Positions 51,841-60,651 of a stretch of DNA of 64,000 nucleotides are shown in pieces. The stretch comes from Acidimicrobiia bacterium (GTDB lineage: Bacteria; Acidobacteriota; Terriglobia; Bryobacterales; Bryobacteraceae). Both the position numbers and the translations under genes were made by a program. Location: positions 62,001 to 126,000 of the forward strand of contig VFZE01000003.1 of NCBI GenBank assembly GCA_016871315.1, written 5' to 3'. The notes below the pieces were generated by a model, which worked only from the letters and a program-made list of their open reading frames with translations, did no database searches and was not told where the DNA came from. Position 1 is the first letter of the stretch; each line of letters begins with the position of its first letter.

Positions 51841-52563
51841 CTTCTGGCCGGTGATGAAGCCGGCCGCATCCGATGCCAGGTAGGCGACCGCTTCCGCCAC
51901 ATCTTCGGCCGTGCCCTGCCGCCGCATCGGCACCTGTGCGGCGTAAGCGGCGAGGTCCTCGGGCTTCGTGCCCGCGTGGCGCTCGGTGGGAATCCAGCCG
52001 GGCGCCACCAGGTTCACCGTGATTCCGAACGGCGCCAGCTCCCGCGCCCAGGAGCGCGTCATCCCGAGTTGCGCGCCCTTCGCGGCCACGTAATTCGCGA
52101 ATTCCGGATTGCCCAGCTCGAACACCTCGCTGCCGATCTGAATGATCCGGCCACTGCGCCGCTGCTTCATCTCGGCTACAGTCTCTCTTACGAGCAGCAG
52201 CGGCGACTTCACAAAGAACTCCAGCTGGTCGAGATATGCCTGCCAGCTCTGCCGCTCGATCGAAAGGAAGGGCTGTGGACCGCTGGCGTTGGGAACCAGG
52301 ATATCCACGGGCCCAAACAGCGTCCGTGTCTTGGCAACCAGGCTCTTCACCTGCTCCTCATCGCGGACGTCGGCTTCCAGCGTGGCCGCGTGTCCCCCCG
52401 CCTGTTCGATGCGCGAGGCCACCGCTTGGGCCTTTTCGCGGCTCTTGTAGTAGTTGACCACCACACTGGCGCCGCATTCGCCGAGCTTGACAGCGATGGC
52501 GGCGCCTAGGCCCCGTGAGGCGCCGGTGACGAGTGCGACTCTTCCCTGGAGACTCGCTGACAT
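51808..52563 (-). CDS. short-chain dehydrogenase/reductase
   Basis: A 251-residue SDR. Cofactor motif: LVTGASRGLGAAIAVKLG. Catalytic set: Ser in QIGSEVFELG, Tyr and Lys in FANYVAAKGAQ. Substrate-loop and end: VAPGWIPTERHAG and ASDAAGFITGQKLSVNGGHT. Similar to 3-oxoacyl-ACP reductase-like (FabG) SDRs, but no fatty-acid genes are adjacent, so substrate is open. It follows the alanine dehydrogenase gene on the same strand by 19 bases. Confidence 0.9.
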   Translation of the reverse strand: MSASLQGRVALVTGASRGLGAAIAVKLGECGASVVVNYYKSREKAQAVASRIEQAGGHAATLEADVRDEEQVKSLVAKTRTLFGPVDILVPNASGPQPFLSIERQSWQAYLDQLEFFVKSPLLLVRETVAEMKQRRSGRIIQIGSEVFELGNPEFANYVAAKGAQLGMTRSWARELAPFGITVNLVAPGWIPTERHAGTKPEDLAAYAAQVPMRRQGTAEDVAEAVAYLASDAAGFITGQKLSVNGGHTLE

Positions 52564-52582
52564 AGGCGTTGAGAATCGGTCC

Positions 52583-53692
52583 TCAAATCACGGCCCGCAG
52601 ATCCTTGAACGGCAACCCCTGCGACTGCCCAACGGCCGCGCAGGTGATGTGCCCGTTGTAGGTATTTACGCCCTGCCGTATCGCCTCCGAGCGGTCACAT
52701 GCCAGGCCCAGCCCCATATTGGCCAACTGCAACACGTAAGGCAGCGTCGCGTTGGTCAGCGCCATGGTCGAGGTATGGGGGACCGCCGCCGGCATGTTGG
52801 ATACGCAATAGTGCAGCACGCCCTCCTCGAAGTAGACCGGATCGGTGTGCGTTGTGGCGCGCGAGGTTTCCATGCATCCGCCCTGGTCGATGGCCACGTC
52901 CACGGCAACCGCGCCCGGCTTCATGTCACGCAGCATCTCCCGCCTCACCAGCCGCGGCGCCGATGCACCCGGGATCAGTACGCCCCCGATGAGAAGGTCC
53001 GCCAGCCGGAGCGAATCGCGAATGTGGAAGGCATTCGAGGCTAGCGTGACAATCCGGCTGTTGAAAATATCGTCGAGGTTCCGCAGCCGGTTCAGATTCT
53101 TATCGATCACGGTGACCAAGGCGCCAAGTCCGTAGGCGATCTTCGCCGCGTTCAATCCCACGATGCCGCCGCCGAGGATCACCACGTTGGCGGGAGACAC
53201 ACCGGGCACTCCGCCCAGCAGGATTCCCCGCCCGCCATTGGGCCTCTCCAGATACTGCGCCCCCACTTGTACCGCCATTCGCCCCGCCACTTCGCTCATC
53301 GGCGTCAGCAGCGGCAGCGAACCATCGCTCTCCTTGATCGTTTCGTAGGCGATGGCCGTGGTGGAAGTCTTCACCAGCCGGTCGGTGAGTTCCGGCAGCG
53401 GCGCCAGATGCAGATAGGTGAACAGGATCAGGTTCGGCCTCAGGAACGCGTATTCGGCGGTCTGGGGTTCCTTCACCTTCACTACCATCTGGCTCTGCCA
53501 TGCCTCGGCAGCCGTCGCAACAATGCGTGCCCCAGCCTCCTCATATTCGGAATCAGGCAGCGAACTGGGCACTCCGGCGCCGGTCTCGACAACTACTTCA
53601 TGGCCGGCCTCAACCAGTTGGTGCACGCCGCTGGGCACCAGCCCAACCCGTGTCTCGTGGTCCTTTGTTTCCTTCGGAACCCCGATGATCAT
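52583..53692 (-). CDS. ald: alanine dehydrogenase
   Basis: NAD-dependent interconversion of L-alanine and pyruvate plus ammonia. The 369 residues fit the family: [20 protein letters not shown], the catalytic lysine in MVVKVKEP, the histidine in [12 protein letters not shown], the NAD motif [17 protein letters not shown], and the late [23 protein letters not shown] 53692 is chosen at the conserved MIIGVPKE start; the longer frame upstream lies inside the preceding gene. It overlaps that gene's stop by four bases. The coupling to a peptidoglycan-binding protein gene is unusual and might relate to alanine recycling from the wall. Confidence 0.95.
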   Translation of the reverse strand: MIIGVPKETKDHETRVGLVPSGVHQLVEAGHEVVVETGAGVPSSLPDSEYEEAGARIVATAAEAWQSQMVVKVKEPQTAEYAFLRPNLILFTYLHLAPLPELTDRLVKTSTTAIAYETIKESDGSLPLLTPMSEVAGRMAVQVGAQYLERPNGGRGILLGGVPGVSPANVVILGGGIVGLNAAKIAYGLGALVTVIDKNLNRLRNLDDIFNSRIVTLASNAFHIRDSLRLADLLIGGVLIPGASAPRLVRREMLRDMKPGAVAVDVAIDQGGCMETSRATTHTDPVYFEEGVLHYCVSNMPAAVPHTSTMALTNATLPYVLQLANMGLGLACDRSEAIRQGVNTYNGHITCAAVGQSQGLPFKDLRAVI

Positions 53693-54198
53693 AAAGGAGG
53701 CTGTGTGGCGGAAGCGGCCGGATCGGCGGCCAGGGGCTCGGGCGGAGGCTGCGGATTGACCGCCGGCGGCGGCAATGCGTTCCGCTTCGGGCCCAGCCCC
53801 AGCGCAATCAGAGACAGCGAGGTGATCTTTCCATCCGGCTTCAGGTTCTGATCCTTTTGGAATCGCTTCAGAGCTTCCGTGGAGGTTTCGCCCCACTTGC
53901 CGTCGGCTTCCACACTCAAATAGCCGCGCTCTTTCAACGCGGCTTGAATCTCGCTGTAGCGCTCCGGCGCGGGCTTCTGCTGCCCCGCGCGGAATGACGG
54001 CGTGCGCCGGCGTGATGACGACGTCCGAGCCCGCTTTTTCGCCGGAGCCTTTTTCGCCGATGATGCCGTAGTCGTCTTCTTGGGCGTGGTTTTCTTCGCC
54101 GCCGGAGTCTTCTTCGCGGGAGCCTTGCTTGCCTGAGGCGCGCCCCAGAGAAGCGCCATCCCAATCGCCACCAGCAATGCGGTCTTCAAGCCGGGCAT
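53689..54198 (-). CDS. exported peptidoglycan-binding domain protein with Lys/Ala-rich linker
   Basis: A 169-residue protein. A signal peptide ([19 protein letters not shown]) leads into a Lys/Ala/Thr-rich low-complexity stretch (about 25-65) like that of histone H1 or wall-anchoring linkers. A PG_binding_1 domain follows at about 75-135 ([50 protein letters not shown]), then a proline-rich tail. It should sit in the periplasm bound to murein. The gene stands between degP and ald, close to both on the same strand. Confidence 0.88.
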   Translation of the reverse strand: MPGLKTALLVAIGMALLWGAPQASKAPAKKTPAAKKTTPKKTTTASSAKKAPAKKRARTSSSRRRTPSFRAGQQKPAPERYSEIQAALKERGYLSVEADGKWGETSTEALKRFQKDQNLKPDGKITSLSLIALGLGPKRNALPPPAVNPQPPPEPLAADPAASATQPPL

Positions 54199-54201
54199 CT
54201 C

Positions 54202-55794
54202 TTACCGCGGCAGCGTGCCGGAAATGAACAGCGTGCCGTAGGCCGGCCCGCCGCGTCCGGGGAATGGAACCGCGCGCATCACGCGGAACGCCACGGGATC
54301 GCCGGGCTTCAGTTTCGACTGCACCTTGCGGATGTCTTCCACCGAACCCACCGGAACGCGGTTGATCGACAGAATCACATCGCGTTCCTGCAGCCCGATC
54401 TCGCGCGCGAAGCTGTCGTCGGCAACCCGCGTGATCATCACCCCGTTGTTACCTTCAATCTTCATCTCCTGACGCTGCGCTTCCTGCAGGCCTAGCACGG
54501 AGATGCCGAACTTGACTTCGGTGCCTTCCTCTTTTTCTTCCTGAGGCGGCTCTTGGGCCCCGGTGATCCGGAGATCGTCTTTGAAGACTTCCATCCGGTC
54601 TCCGACGGTGACAGTGACATCCATCTTCTTGCCCATCCTGTCGATGGTCATGGTGATCTTGTCACCCACCGGCGTATCGGCCACAATCGCGACAAGCTCT
54701 TCGCCATTCTTAACCGGTTTGCCGTTTAGCGCCAGGATGACGTCCTCTGCTTGCACCCCGGCCTTTTCCGACGGTCCGCCTTTTTTCACGAACTCCACCA
54801 GCACGCCGTGCTCCAGCCCGAGCGCCTTCATCGTCTCCGGCCGCTGCTGCGCTCCGCTGAACTGAATCCCAATGGAGCCACGCGTCACTTTGCCCTGCTT
54901 GATGATCTGGTTGTAAACCTTCACCGCCATGTTCACCGGCAGCGCGAACCCAATGCCCTGATAGCCGCCCGAATTGGTCGCGATCATCGTGTTCACTCCG
55001 ATCACTTCCCCGCGGATGTTCAGCAGCGGTCCGCCGCTGTTGCCCGGGTTGATCGCCGCATCGGTCTGGATGAACCGCTGGAACTGCTTTGCGCCGGCGA
55101 TGTCGCGTCCCTTGGCCGAGACGATGCCTGCCGTCACGCTGGCTTCCAGGCCGAATGGCGAGCCGATGGCCACCGCCCAGTCACCCACCTGCACGCCTTC
55201 GGAATTGCCCACCTTGGCGTAAGCAAGCGGCTTGCCGGCCTCGATTTTCACCACGGCGAGATCCGTTTCCACGTCGTAGCCGATCAGCTTGGCCTTGTGC
55301 TCGGTGTTATCGGTGTGGAGTTTAACGACGATTTTGTCCGCGCCTTCCACAACATGGTGGTTGGTGATGATGTAGCCCTTCGGGTCGACGACAAAGCCCG
55401 AACCCGCGCCCTGTGACCGGAACGGCTGCCGCGGCATACCTTCCAATCCCGGATTGCCGCGGAAGAAGCGCCGGAACAGATCCATCGGATCTTCCTCACC
55501 TTCTTCCTCTTCCGAGCGCGGCGCCCGGCGGCGCGTCTGGACCGGCTTGGCCTCGGAGGTGGTGGAAATATGCACCACCGCCGGCTCCAGCTTCTTCACC
55601 AATGCGGTGAAATCATTGGCCAGCTGAACGGGACTGGGGATGGTCAGCGGCGTCGCATCGGTGATGGCCTGTCCTTTGTCCGCGCTGACCGCGCTGGTAA
55701 TCAAGGTTCCGATCACGATCCCCACAACGAGGGTGCACATGACCAGAGCAATCGGTAACAGTTTCGGTTTTTTCATCCTGGTAATCATATTCAT
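54202..55794 (-). CDS. degP: HtrA/DegP-family serine protease with two PDZ domains
   Basis: Periplasmic quality-control protease and chaperone. The N-terminus has a membrane segment ([19 protein letters not shown]). Catalytic triad: His147 in [10 protein letters not shown], Asp178 in VETDLAVVK, Ser253 in [12 protein letters not shown]. An acidic insert ([20 protein letters not shown]) lies in the LA-loop region. PDZ1 spans about 300-390 ([17 protein letters not shown]), PDZ2 about 415-520 ([20 protein letters not shown]). The 530 residues fit DegP/MucD. A TATAAT box lies 45 bases upstream. It is the first of three closely spaced genes with the peptidoglycan-binding protein and ald. DegQ or DegS naming is possible. 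Confidence 0.93.
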   Translation of the reverse strand: MNMITRMKKPKLLPIALVMCTLVVGIVIGTLITSAVSADKGQAITDATPLTIPSPVQLANDFTALVKKLEPAVVHISTTSEAKPVQTRRRAPRSEEEEGEEDPMDLFRRFFRGNPGLEGMPRQPFRSQGAGSGFVVDPKGYIITNHHVVEGADKIVVKLHTDNTEHKAKLIGYDVETDLAVVKIEAGKPLAYAKVGNSEGVQVGDWAVAIGSPFGLEASVTAGIVSAKGRDIAGAKQFQRFIQTDAAINPGNSGGPLLNIRGEVIGVNTMIATNSGGYQGIGFALPVNMAVKVYNQIIKQGKVTRGSIGIQFSGAQQRPETMKALGLEHGVLVEFVKKGGPSEKAGVQAEDVILALNGKPVKNGEELVAIVADTPVGDKITMTIDRMGKKMDVTVTVGDRMEVFKDDLRITGAQEPPQEEKEEGTEVKFGISVLGLQEAQRQEMKIEGNNGVMITRVADDSFAREIGLQERDVILSINRVPVGSVEDIRKVQSKLKPGDPVAFRVMRAVPFPGRGGPAYGTLFISGTLPR

Positions 55795-55838
55795 TGCGAA
55801 ATTCCGCCTCCCCGGAAGGCCCTTATCTCTTGCTATTA

Positions 55839-55844
55839 ATTATA
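55839..55844 (-). promoter_or_regulatory. consensus -10 box (TATAAT) upstream of degP
   Basis: On the minus strand TATAAT occupies 55844 to 55839, 45 bases before the degP ATG. No good -35 hexamer sits 16-18 bases upstream, so the promoter may rely on an activator or an alternative sigma factor. Confidence 0.35.
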
Positions 55845-55857
55845 CAGTCATCACGGG

Positions 55858-56760
55858 CTAAACCGGCCCGCGATGAAATAGATGCTTCCGTATTCGTTCT
55901 GGTTTCCATTCCACCGCCAGCACCGCCGCCAAAATCAGCGCCGCTCCCATTGCTGCGCGCCCGCTCAACCGCTCGCCCAAAACCACGTACGAGGTCGCCG
56001 CCGCCGAAATCGGCTCCAGCGCGAAGATCAGCGCCGTGCGCGATGCGCTGGTATGCTGCTGCGCCCACGCCTGAACGGTGAAGGCCAACGCCGTGCACAG
56101 CGCGGCCGTTACCGCCAGAGTCCACAACACCCGCCCTGTCCATTCCACGCGTGGCGTCTCCAGCCACCAGAAGCTCGCCGCAAAGCAGCCCGCCGCCACC
56201 AATACCTGCAACAAACTGATCGCCGTGAACCCCAGCTTCGGCGCATACCGCTCCAGCACCAGCACGTGCGAGGCGAAGGCCGCCGCCGCCACCGCCGTCA
56301 GCATATCCCCGCGGTTCCATCCCCCACCCGTCTCCGGAGCCGTCAGCCAGTACATCCCCAGCATTGCCATGCAAACCGCCACCGCCTCCATGGCGGCCGG
56401 CACATTTCTATAGACGGCCAGCCCCAGCAAAGGTACCATCACGACGCACAGGGAGGTCAGAAACGCCGATTTCGACGCGCTCGTATACTGCAGCCCCACA
56501 GTCTGCAAAAGGTACGCCAGCGCCAGAAAGATTCCTGCGCTCAGCCCCGCCTTCAGCGAACCTGCCTGCCCCAGCAGTCCGCCCGCCAGTTCCCGCCGGA
56601 ACATCACCGCCAACAACAGGCTTGCCAGCGCAAACCGCGCAGCCAGAAACAGCGCCGGCGAGATATCCTCCAGCGCCGACTTCACCAGCACGAACGTCAC
56701 GCCCCAAATCGCGGTCACCCCGGCAAGCGCCAGCTCCGCCCGTAGCCGCTTAGCCGGCAA
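55858..56760 (-). CDS. EamA/DMT-superfamily transporter
   Basis: A 300-residue protein with about ten hydrophobic helices in two EamA repeats. The first repeat starts AGVTAIWGVTFVLVKSALED and the second MLTAVAAAAFASHVLVLER. YTSASKSAFLTSLCVVMVPL and TSASRTALIFALEPISAAAT are the characteristic ends of each repeat. Such proteins export metabolites or amino acids across the inner membrane. The likely TTG start at 56760 lies within the end of the upstream M20 peptidase gene (11-base overlap), so they are coupled. Confidence 0.92.
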   Translation of the reverse strand: MPAKRLRAELALAGVTAIWGVTFVLVKSALEDISPALFLAARFALASLLLAVMFRRELAGGLLGQAGSLKAGLSAGIFLALAYLLQTVGLQYTSASKSAFLTSLCVVMVPLLGLAVYRNVPAAMEAVAVCMAMLGMYWLTAPETGGGWNRGDMLTAVAAAAFASHVLVLERYAPKLGFTAISLLQVLVAAGCFAASFWWLETPRVEWTGRVLWTLAVTAALCTALAFTVQAWAQQHTSASRTALIFALEPISAAATSYVVLGERLSGRAAMGAALILAAVLAVEWKPERIRKHLFHRGPV

Positions 56761-57997
56761 GCTGGCTCACGTGCCGCTCCAGCAAAAGCAGCGTCAGTAG
56801 GATTCGTTGCAGCGCCACTTCGCGGCCGTCCGGATGGTACCACTCGCCCGGCGTGTGCGCCCCGCCGCCCTGCCCCCCGGCGCCGATCGACACCGCATGC
56901 ATGCCTAGCGACAAGGGAATGTTGGCGTCCGTCGAGGCGCAATCCAGCTGTGAGCGGATGCGCAAGTGCGCGTCCACCGCCCGCAGGCAGCCCAGGACCG
57001 GCGCCGCCGGGTCCAGCTGTCCCCCCGGGCGCGAGCCGATCTCCCGCAACCGCGCCTGCAAACGTCCGCTGGTGGCGCGCTCATTCTCGGTCTCCAGCGA
57101 CCGCTCCACCGCCGCCGTCAGCATCGCCGTCAGCTCCTCGATCCGCTGTGCGCTCTCCGACCGCAGATCCACTTTCGCCCGCGCCGATCCCGGGATCGAG
57201 TTCACGCTCGTACCCCCGTCAATCGTCCCGAAGTTGAACGAAGTCCGCGGCCCGCCATTCATCGCCGCCGGCAGATTGTCGGCGAACCAGGCGATCGCCC
57301 GCCCCATCGCATGCACCGGATTCGGAACGCCATAATCGCTCCAGGAGTGGCCACCCGGACCGGTGAGGCTGATCTCGAACCGTCGGCTGGCCAGCGCCCG
57401 ATGCGTGATGTGGTCTGAACTCGGCCCGTCCAGCACCAGAAACGTGTGCACCCGGGCGCCGATCCCGTTTCCCCGGCACAGGTAACGCATCCCGCTCAGA
57501 TTCCCCTCTCCTTCTTCGCCCACGTTCGCAATCAGCACAATCGGCAGGTTCCGCACGGCCAGCTCCGCCGTCGCGTTGACCCCGCCCGCTACCGCGAGCA
57601 GCGCCGCCAGCCCCGCTCCGTTGTCCGACACGCCCGGTCCCAGGAATCTCCCGTCCCGCCCCAGCGTCACTTCCTCCGCACCTCGGGGCGCCAGCACCGT
57701 GTCCAGATGCGCCGTCAGCGCCAGCACCGGCCCCGCCGTCTCCCGCCCCATCCACGCGATCACGTTCCCTGCCCGGTCCACCCGAACCTGGCAGCCCAAC
57801 TCCCTCAGCCGCGCCGCCATCCATTGCCCCCGCGCCTGCTCCTGGAAAGTGGGCGCCGGTATCCGGCACAACTCCAGGTGCCTCTCGTTGATCCACTTCT
57901 TTGACGCCCCGAACCACTCCAGCGCTGCGCGTACCTCCCCCATTGCGGCCAACTCGGCCACTTGCAGCTGACGCTCGGCTGCCGTTGCCTCTACCAT
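56750..57997 (-). CDS. M20-family metallopeptidase (PepT-like)
   Basis: About 415 residues from ATG 57997. Metal-site motifs: LALTAHLDTVLAPRG, GPGVSDNGAGLAALLAVA, IANVGEEGEGNLSG. The dimerisation domain carries ISLTGPGGHSWSDYGVPNPV, and the end has SIGAGGQGGGAHTPGEWYHP with a late histidine. This resembles tripeptidase/acylase members of M20. The upstream 120 bases of open frame are less protein-like and were left out. Downstream transporter overlap suggests a peptide or amino acid turnover unit. Confidence 0.88.
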   Translation of the reverse strand: MVEATAAERQLQVAELAAMGEVRAALEWFGASKKWINERHLELCRIPAPTFQEQARGQWMAARLRELGCQVRVDRAGNVIAWMGRETAGPVLALTAHLDTVLAPRGAEEVTLGRDGRFLGPGVSDNGAGLAALLAVAGGVNATAELAVRNLPIVLIANVGEEGEGNLSGMRYLCRGNGIGARVHTFLVLDGPSSDHITHRALASRRFEISLTGPGGHSWSDYGVPNPVHAMGRAIAWFADNLPAAMNGGPRTSFNFGTIDGGTSVNSIPGSARAKVDLRSESAQRIEELTAMLTAAVERSLETENERATSGRLQARLREIGSRPGGQLDPAAPVLGCLRAVDAHLRIRSQLDCASTDANIPLSLGMHAVSIGAGGQGGGAHTPGEWYHPDGREVALQRILLTLLLLERHVSQLAG

Positions 57998-58146
57998 TTC
58001 CACCAGTGTAACCCGGCCTGTTTCCCGTCCCAAGAAAACTGAACTAACCCGCCGGTAGTCCCGTAACCTCCGCCTCGACGGCTCTAGTACACCAACCGGG
58101 ATGGTCCGTCGGATCAAACCCCACGAGAACTAAGGACATCTCCGTA

Positions 58147-58175
58147 TTGGGCCATCCCTCATTACGCCCTACAAT
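58147..58175 (+). promoter_or_regulatory. putative promoter of the small HTH-like gene
   Basis: TTGGGC (58147-58152), exactly 17 bases, TACAAT (58170-58175), 38 bases before ATG 58214. Confidence 0.4.
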
Positions 58176-58213
58176 GCCTTTGAAGCCATCAAAATAGGTC
58201 AGCCAACCCGCTC

Positions 58214-58429
58214 ATGCCTGCAAGAACACCCAAGTCGTACTTCTCGGAAACCGAAGCCGCTCGCAGTCTGGGCATTACGGTGGATGAATTCCGTGTGCTC
58301 GTCAAGAGCCACATCGTGGATCGCGATGAGGACATGACCAATGTCCCCGTAACCACCTACCACGCCAGCGACCTTCTAGTTTTGCGTCTGCTGACCGGCC
58401 GCTTCAGGACCGCCACAGCTCAGGGTTAA
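58214..58429 (+). CDS. small helix-turn-helix-like protein
   Basis: A 71-residue protein. SYFSETEAARSLGITVDEFR resembles the first helix-turn-helix of MerR/excisionase-type DNA-binding domains, and the rest (VKSHIVDRDEDMTNVPVTTY, HASDLLVLRLL) would be the wing and final helix. There is no effector domain. It has its own plausible promoter, and the last 26 bases overlap the convergent dehydrogenase gene. Its role is unknown, possibly a stand-alone regulator. Confidence 0.6.
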   Translation: MPARTPKSYFSETEAARSLGITVDEFRVLVKSHIVDRDEDMTNVPVTTYHASDLLVLRLLTGRFRTATAQG

Positions 58430-59378
58430 GCAAATTCGCAGGGCGCCGCCCCTCCAATGCGGCGGCCGCGTTTTCGGCCGCCATCATCGACATCCGCCGC
58501 CGCGTCTCCACCGACGCGCTGGCAATGTGCGGAGCCAGCACCACGTTCGTCAGCTTCAGCAGCCCGGCGTGCACCTCCGGCTCCTTCTCGAACACATCCA
58601 GCCCTGCTCCCGCAATGCGCCTCCGCCCCAGCGCCTCGGCCAGCGCCGCTTCATCCACCACGGGGCCGCGCGCCGTGTTCACCAGGATCGCCGTCGCCTT
58701 CATCTGCTCCAGTTCCTTCGTCCCGATCAGATGCCTTGTGCCATCCGTCAGCGGCACGTGCAGGCTCACGAAGTCGGCCTCCCGCAGCAGCTCCTCCTTG
58801 CTCACGAAATCCACCCCCAGATCCTTCTCCACTTCCGCCGCTTGCCTCACCGCGTCGTGGTAGATCACCCTCATCGCGAACCCCCGCCCCCTCCGCGCCA
58901 TCGCCTGCCCGATCCGTCCCATCCCGAACATCCCCAGCCTCCGGCCCCATACGTCCTGGCCCGCCAGCAGATCAATTGTCCACTGCTTCCACTCCCCGGA
59001 ATGCACAAACGCGTGCCCCTCCACCACGCGCCGCGCCGCCGCCATCAACAGGGCGAAGGCGAAATCTGCCGTCGTCTCCGTCAGCACGTCCGGCGTGTTC
59101 GTCGCCAGAATCCCCTTCCGCGTCGCCGCAGCAACGTCAATGTTGTCGAACCCCACCGCCACGTTCGCGATCACCTTTACCCCGTCCAGAGTCTCGATAA
59201 ACTCCGCAGGAAACTTGTCCGTCAGCTGGCTCACAATCGCGTCCACACCATTCACTCGCTGCCGCAGCTCGGCCGGCGGCAGCCCTTCATCAGTTCCCAC
59301 GTAGTCCACAGCGAACCGCTGCTTCAAATATTCCACCGCTTCCGGAAACACTCTCTTGGTAACCAAAACTTTTTTCAT
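58404..59378 (-). CDS. D-2-hydroxyacid dehydrogenase (glyoxylate/hydroxypyruvate reductase-like)
   Basis: A 324-residue NAD(P)-dependent dehydrogenase. The Rossmann motif is LGMFGMGRIGQAMARRGRGF. Catalytic residues: Arg in VNTARGPVVDEAAL, Glu in GLDVFEKEPEV, His in APHIASASVETR. The N-terminus MKKVLVTKRVFPEAVEYLK matches the D-glycerate dehydrogenase subgroup (GyaR/GhrB). It likely reduces glyoxylate or hydroxypyruvate. Divergent from the following 3-hydroxyisobutyrate dehydrogenase-like gene, a related beta-hydroxyacid enzyme, which hints at a shared pathway such as glycerate/tartronate metabolism. Confidence 0.9.
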   Translation of the reverse strand: MKKVLVTKRVFPEAVEYLKQRFAVDYVGTDEGLPPAELRQRVNGVDAIVSQLTDKFPAEFIETLDGVKVIANVAVGFDNIDVAAATRKGILATNTPDVLTETTADFAFALLMAAARRVVEGHAFVHSGEWKQWTIDLLAGQDVWGRRLGMFGMGRIGQAMARRGRGFAMRVIYHDAVRQAAEVEKDLGVDFVSKEELLREADFVSLHVPLTDGTRHLIGTKELEQMKATAILVNTARGPVVDEAALAEALGRRRIAGAGLDVFEKEPEVHAGLLKLTNVVLAPHIASASVETRRRMSMMAAENAAAALEGRRPANLLNPELWRS

Positions 59379-59465
59379 AACCTCGAGGCTGGAATTGTCG
59401 CACAGCTGGCCTGCATCGTACAATGGTCCCTCTTAACGCAAATCTCATCCCCGGAGGAATCTCAA

Positions 59466-60362
59466 ATGGCGAATCTCGGTTTTCTCGGTCTTGGCATTAT
59501 GGGCTACCCCATGGCGCGCAATCTCGCGCGCGCCGGCCACAACGTGGCCGTCTGGTCCAACACCTCCGCGAAAGCACGGAAACTCGCCTCGGAGGAAAAA
59601 TCGATCACCGCCATGTCCACACCCAAGGAAGTCGCCTCCTCCTCTGAGTGCGTCTTCCTCTGTGTCGGCGACACCAAGATGGCTGAAGTGGTCATTCTCG
59701 GTAAGGACGGTCTCATCGAAGGCGCGAAAGCCGGCTCCGTCATTGTCGATGCCTCCACCGTCAGCCCCAGCTCCTCCGTCCGCGTCGGCGAACAGCTGGC
59801 CGCCAAAGGGGTGGACTTCCTCGGCGCTCCCTGCACAGGCTCCAGGCCCGGCGCCGAAGGCGGAACTCTCACCTTCATGATCGGCGGCGACAAGCAGGTC
59901 TTCGAACGCGTCCGCCCCTACTTGGAAGCGATGGGCAAGCAACTCTATTTTTGTGGCGGCCCCGGGATGGGTCTCCACGCCAAGCTGTCCCAGAACCTCA
60001 TCCTCTCCAACATCCTGCAAGCGTTTAATGAGGGCCTGGTCCTCGCCACCAAGGCCGGCGTCGATCCTCAGCTCATGCTCGAGATCCTCGACAACTCCGC
60101 CGCCAAAAGCGGCCTCATCGCCTTTAAAGCCCCTTATGTCTTCCGCCGCGACTTCAGCACCAATTTCTCCGTGAAATGGATGCATAAGGACATCGGGCTC
60201 ATGCTCGACTCCGCTGCGGAGCAAAATGTACCCCTTCCGCTCACCTCCCTCACCCGCCAACTCTTCCAGGCCGCGATTTCGCAAGGCCACGGCGATGAGG
60301 ATATCTGCTCTACTATCAAGGTCTTAGAGGGAATCACGGGAGTCGAGGTAAAAAAAGTTTAG
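59466..60362 (+). CDS. NAD(P)-dependent beta-hydroxyacid dehydrogenase (3-hydroxyisobutyrate/tartronate semialdehyde reductase type)
   Basis: A 298-residue enzyme. Cofactor motif: MANLGFLGLGIMGYPMARNL. Substrate site: DASTVSPSSSVRVGEQLAAK and APCTGSRPGAEGGTLTFMIGG. The catalytic lysine is in GLHAKLSQNLILSNILQAFN. Late motif: RDFSTNFSVKWMHKDIGLML. Length and motifs fit 3-hydroxyisobutyrate dehydrogenase, tartronate semialdehyde reductase or glyoxylate reductase (GLYR). A ribosome site GGAGGA lies about seven bases before ATG 59466. The longer frame upstream is antisense to the divergent dehydrogenase and was rejected. Confidence 0.92.
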   Translation: MANLGFLGLGIMGYPMARNLARAGHNVAVWSNTSAKARKLASEEKSITAMSTPKEVASSSECVFLCVGDTKMAEVVILGKDGLIEGAKAGSVIVDASTVSPSSSVRVGEQLAAKGVDFLGAPCTGSRPGAEGGTLTFMIGGDKQVFERVRPYLEAMGKQLYFCGGPGMGLHAKLSQNLILSNILQAFNEGLVLATKAGVDPQLMLEILDNSAAKSGLIAFKAPYVFRRDFSTNFSVKWMHKDIGLMLDSAAEQNVPLPLTSLTRQLFQAAISQGHGDEDICSTIKVLEGITGVEVKKV

Positions 60363-60381
60363 ACAAAAATACAGTTTGCTA

Positions 60382-60410
60382 TTGCAATCCGTAGAATCAT
60401 ATTCTATTAT
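60382..60410 (+). promoter_or_regulatory. putative sigma-70 promoter for a small RNA or long leader
   Basis: TTGCAA (60382-60387), 17-base spacer, TATTAT (60405-60410), in an AT-rich island right after a dehydrogenase gene. Predicted start is near 60417, just before the structured stretch. Confidence 0.5.
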
Positions 60411-60416
60411 TGGAAG

Positions 60417-60515
60417 TAAGCCGGGGAGGCAACTCCCACCAAAGCGAGACTAACCTCACTTTAAATAGACCCCTGAAGCAATTCCTCCCCGGCGCCCTTC
60501 GGGGCTTCCACTTTT
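60417..60515 (+). ncRNA. candidate structured small RNA upstream of dxr
   Basis: The 289 bases between the dehydrogenase and dxr hold no gene but do hold structure. An outer stem pairs CCGGGGAGG (60421-60429) with CCTCCCCGG (60484-60492). Inside, AAAGCGAG (60441-60448) pairs with CTCACTTT (60455-60462) with one mismatch and a six-base loop. The remaining internal loop is 11 bases on one side and 21 on the other. Directly after comes GCCC-TTCG-GGGC (60494-60505) and a T-rich run near 60512-60515 that could terminate. A promoter precedes it. I match it to no known class; it is too short for typical 6S RNA. A dxr leader is the alternative. Confidence 0.35.
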
Positions 60516-60651
60516 CTCCCGATAGAAATCGTGCCGATGTTAACGTGTCTCCCCTCGCCCTTTCTTCTATTTCCACGCCCTTACATCTCTGGTAGGATGA
60601 AAGTGCGGCCGAACCCATGCTGATTGCCATAGAGGCTGAGCTTATACTTCC

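Noticed and set aside
58527-59465. Longer N-terminus for the beta-hydroxyacid dehydrogenase
   Set aside because: The upstream 313 codons are antisense to the divergent 2-hydroxyacid dehydrogenase; the Rossmann motif begins directly at ATG 59466.
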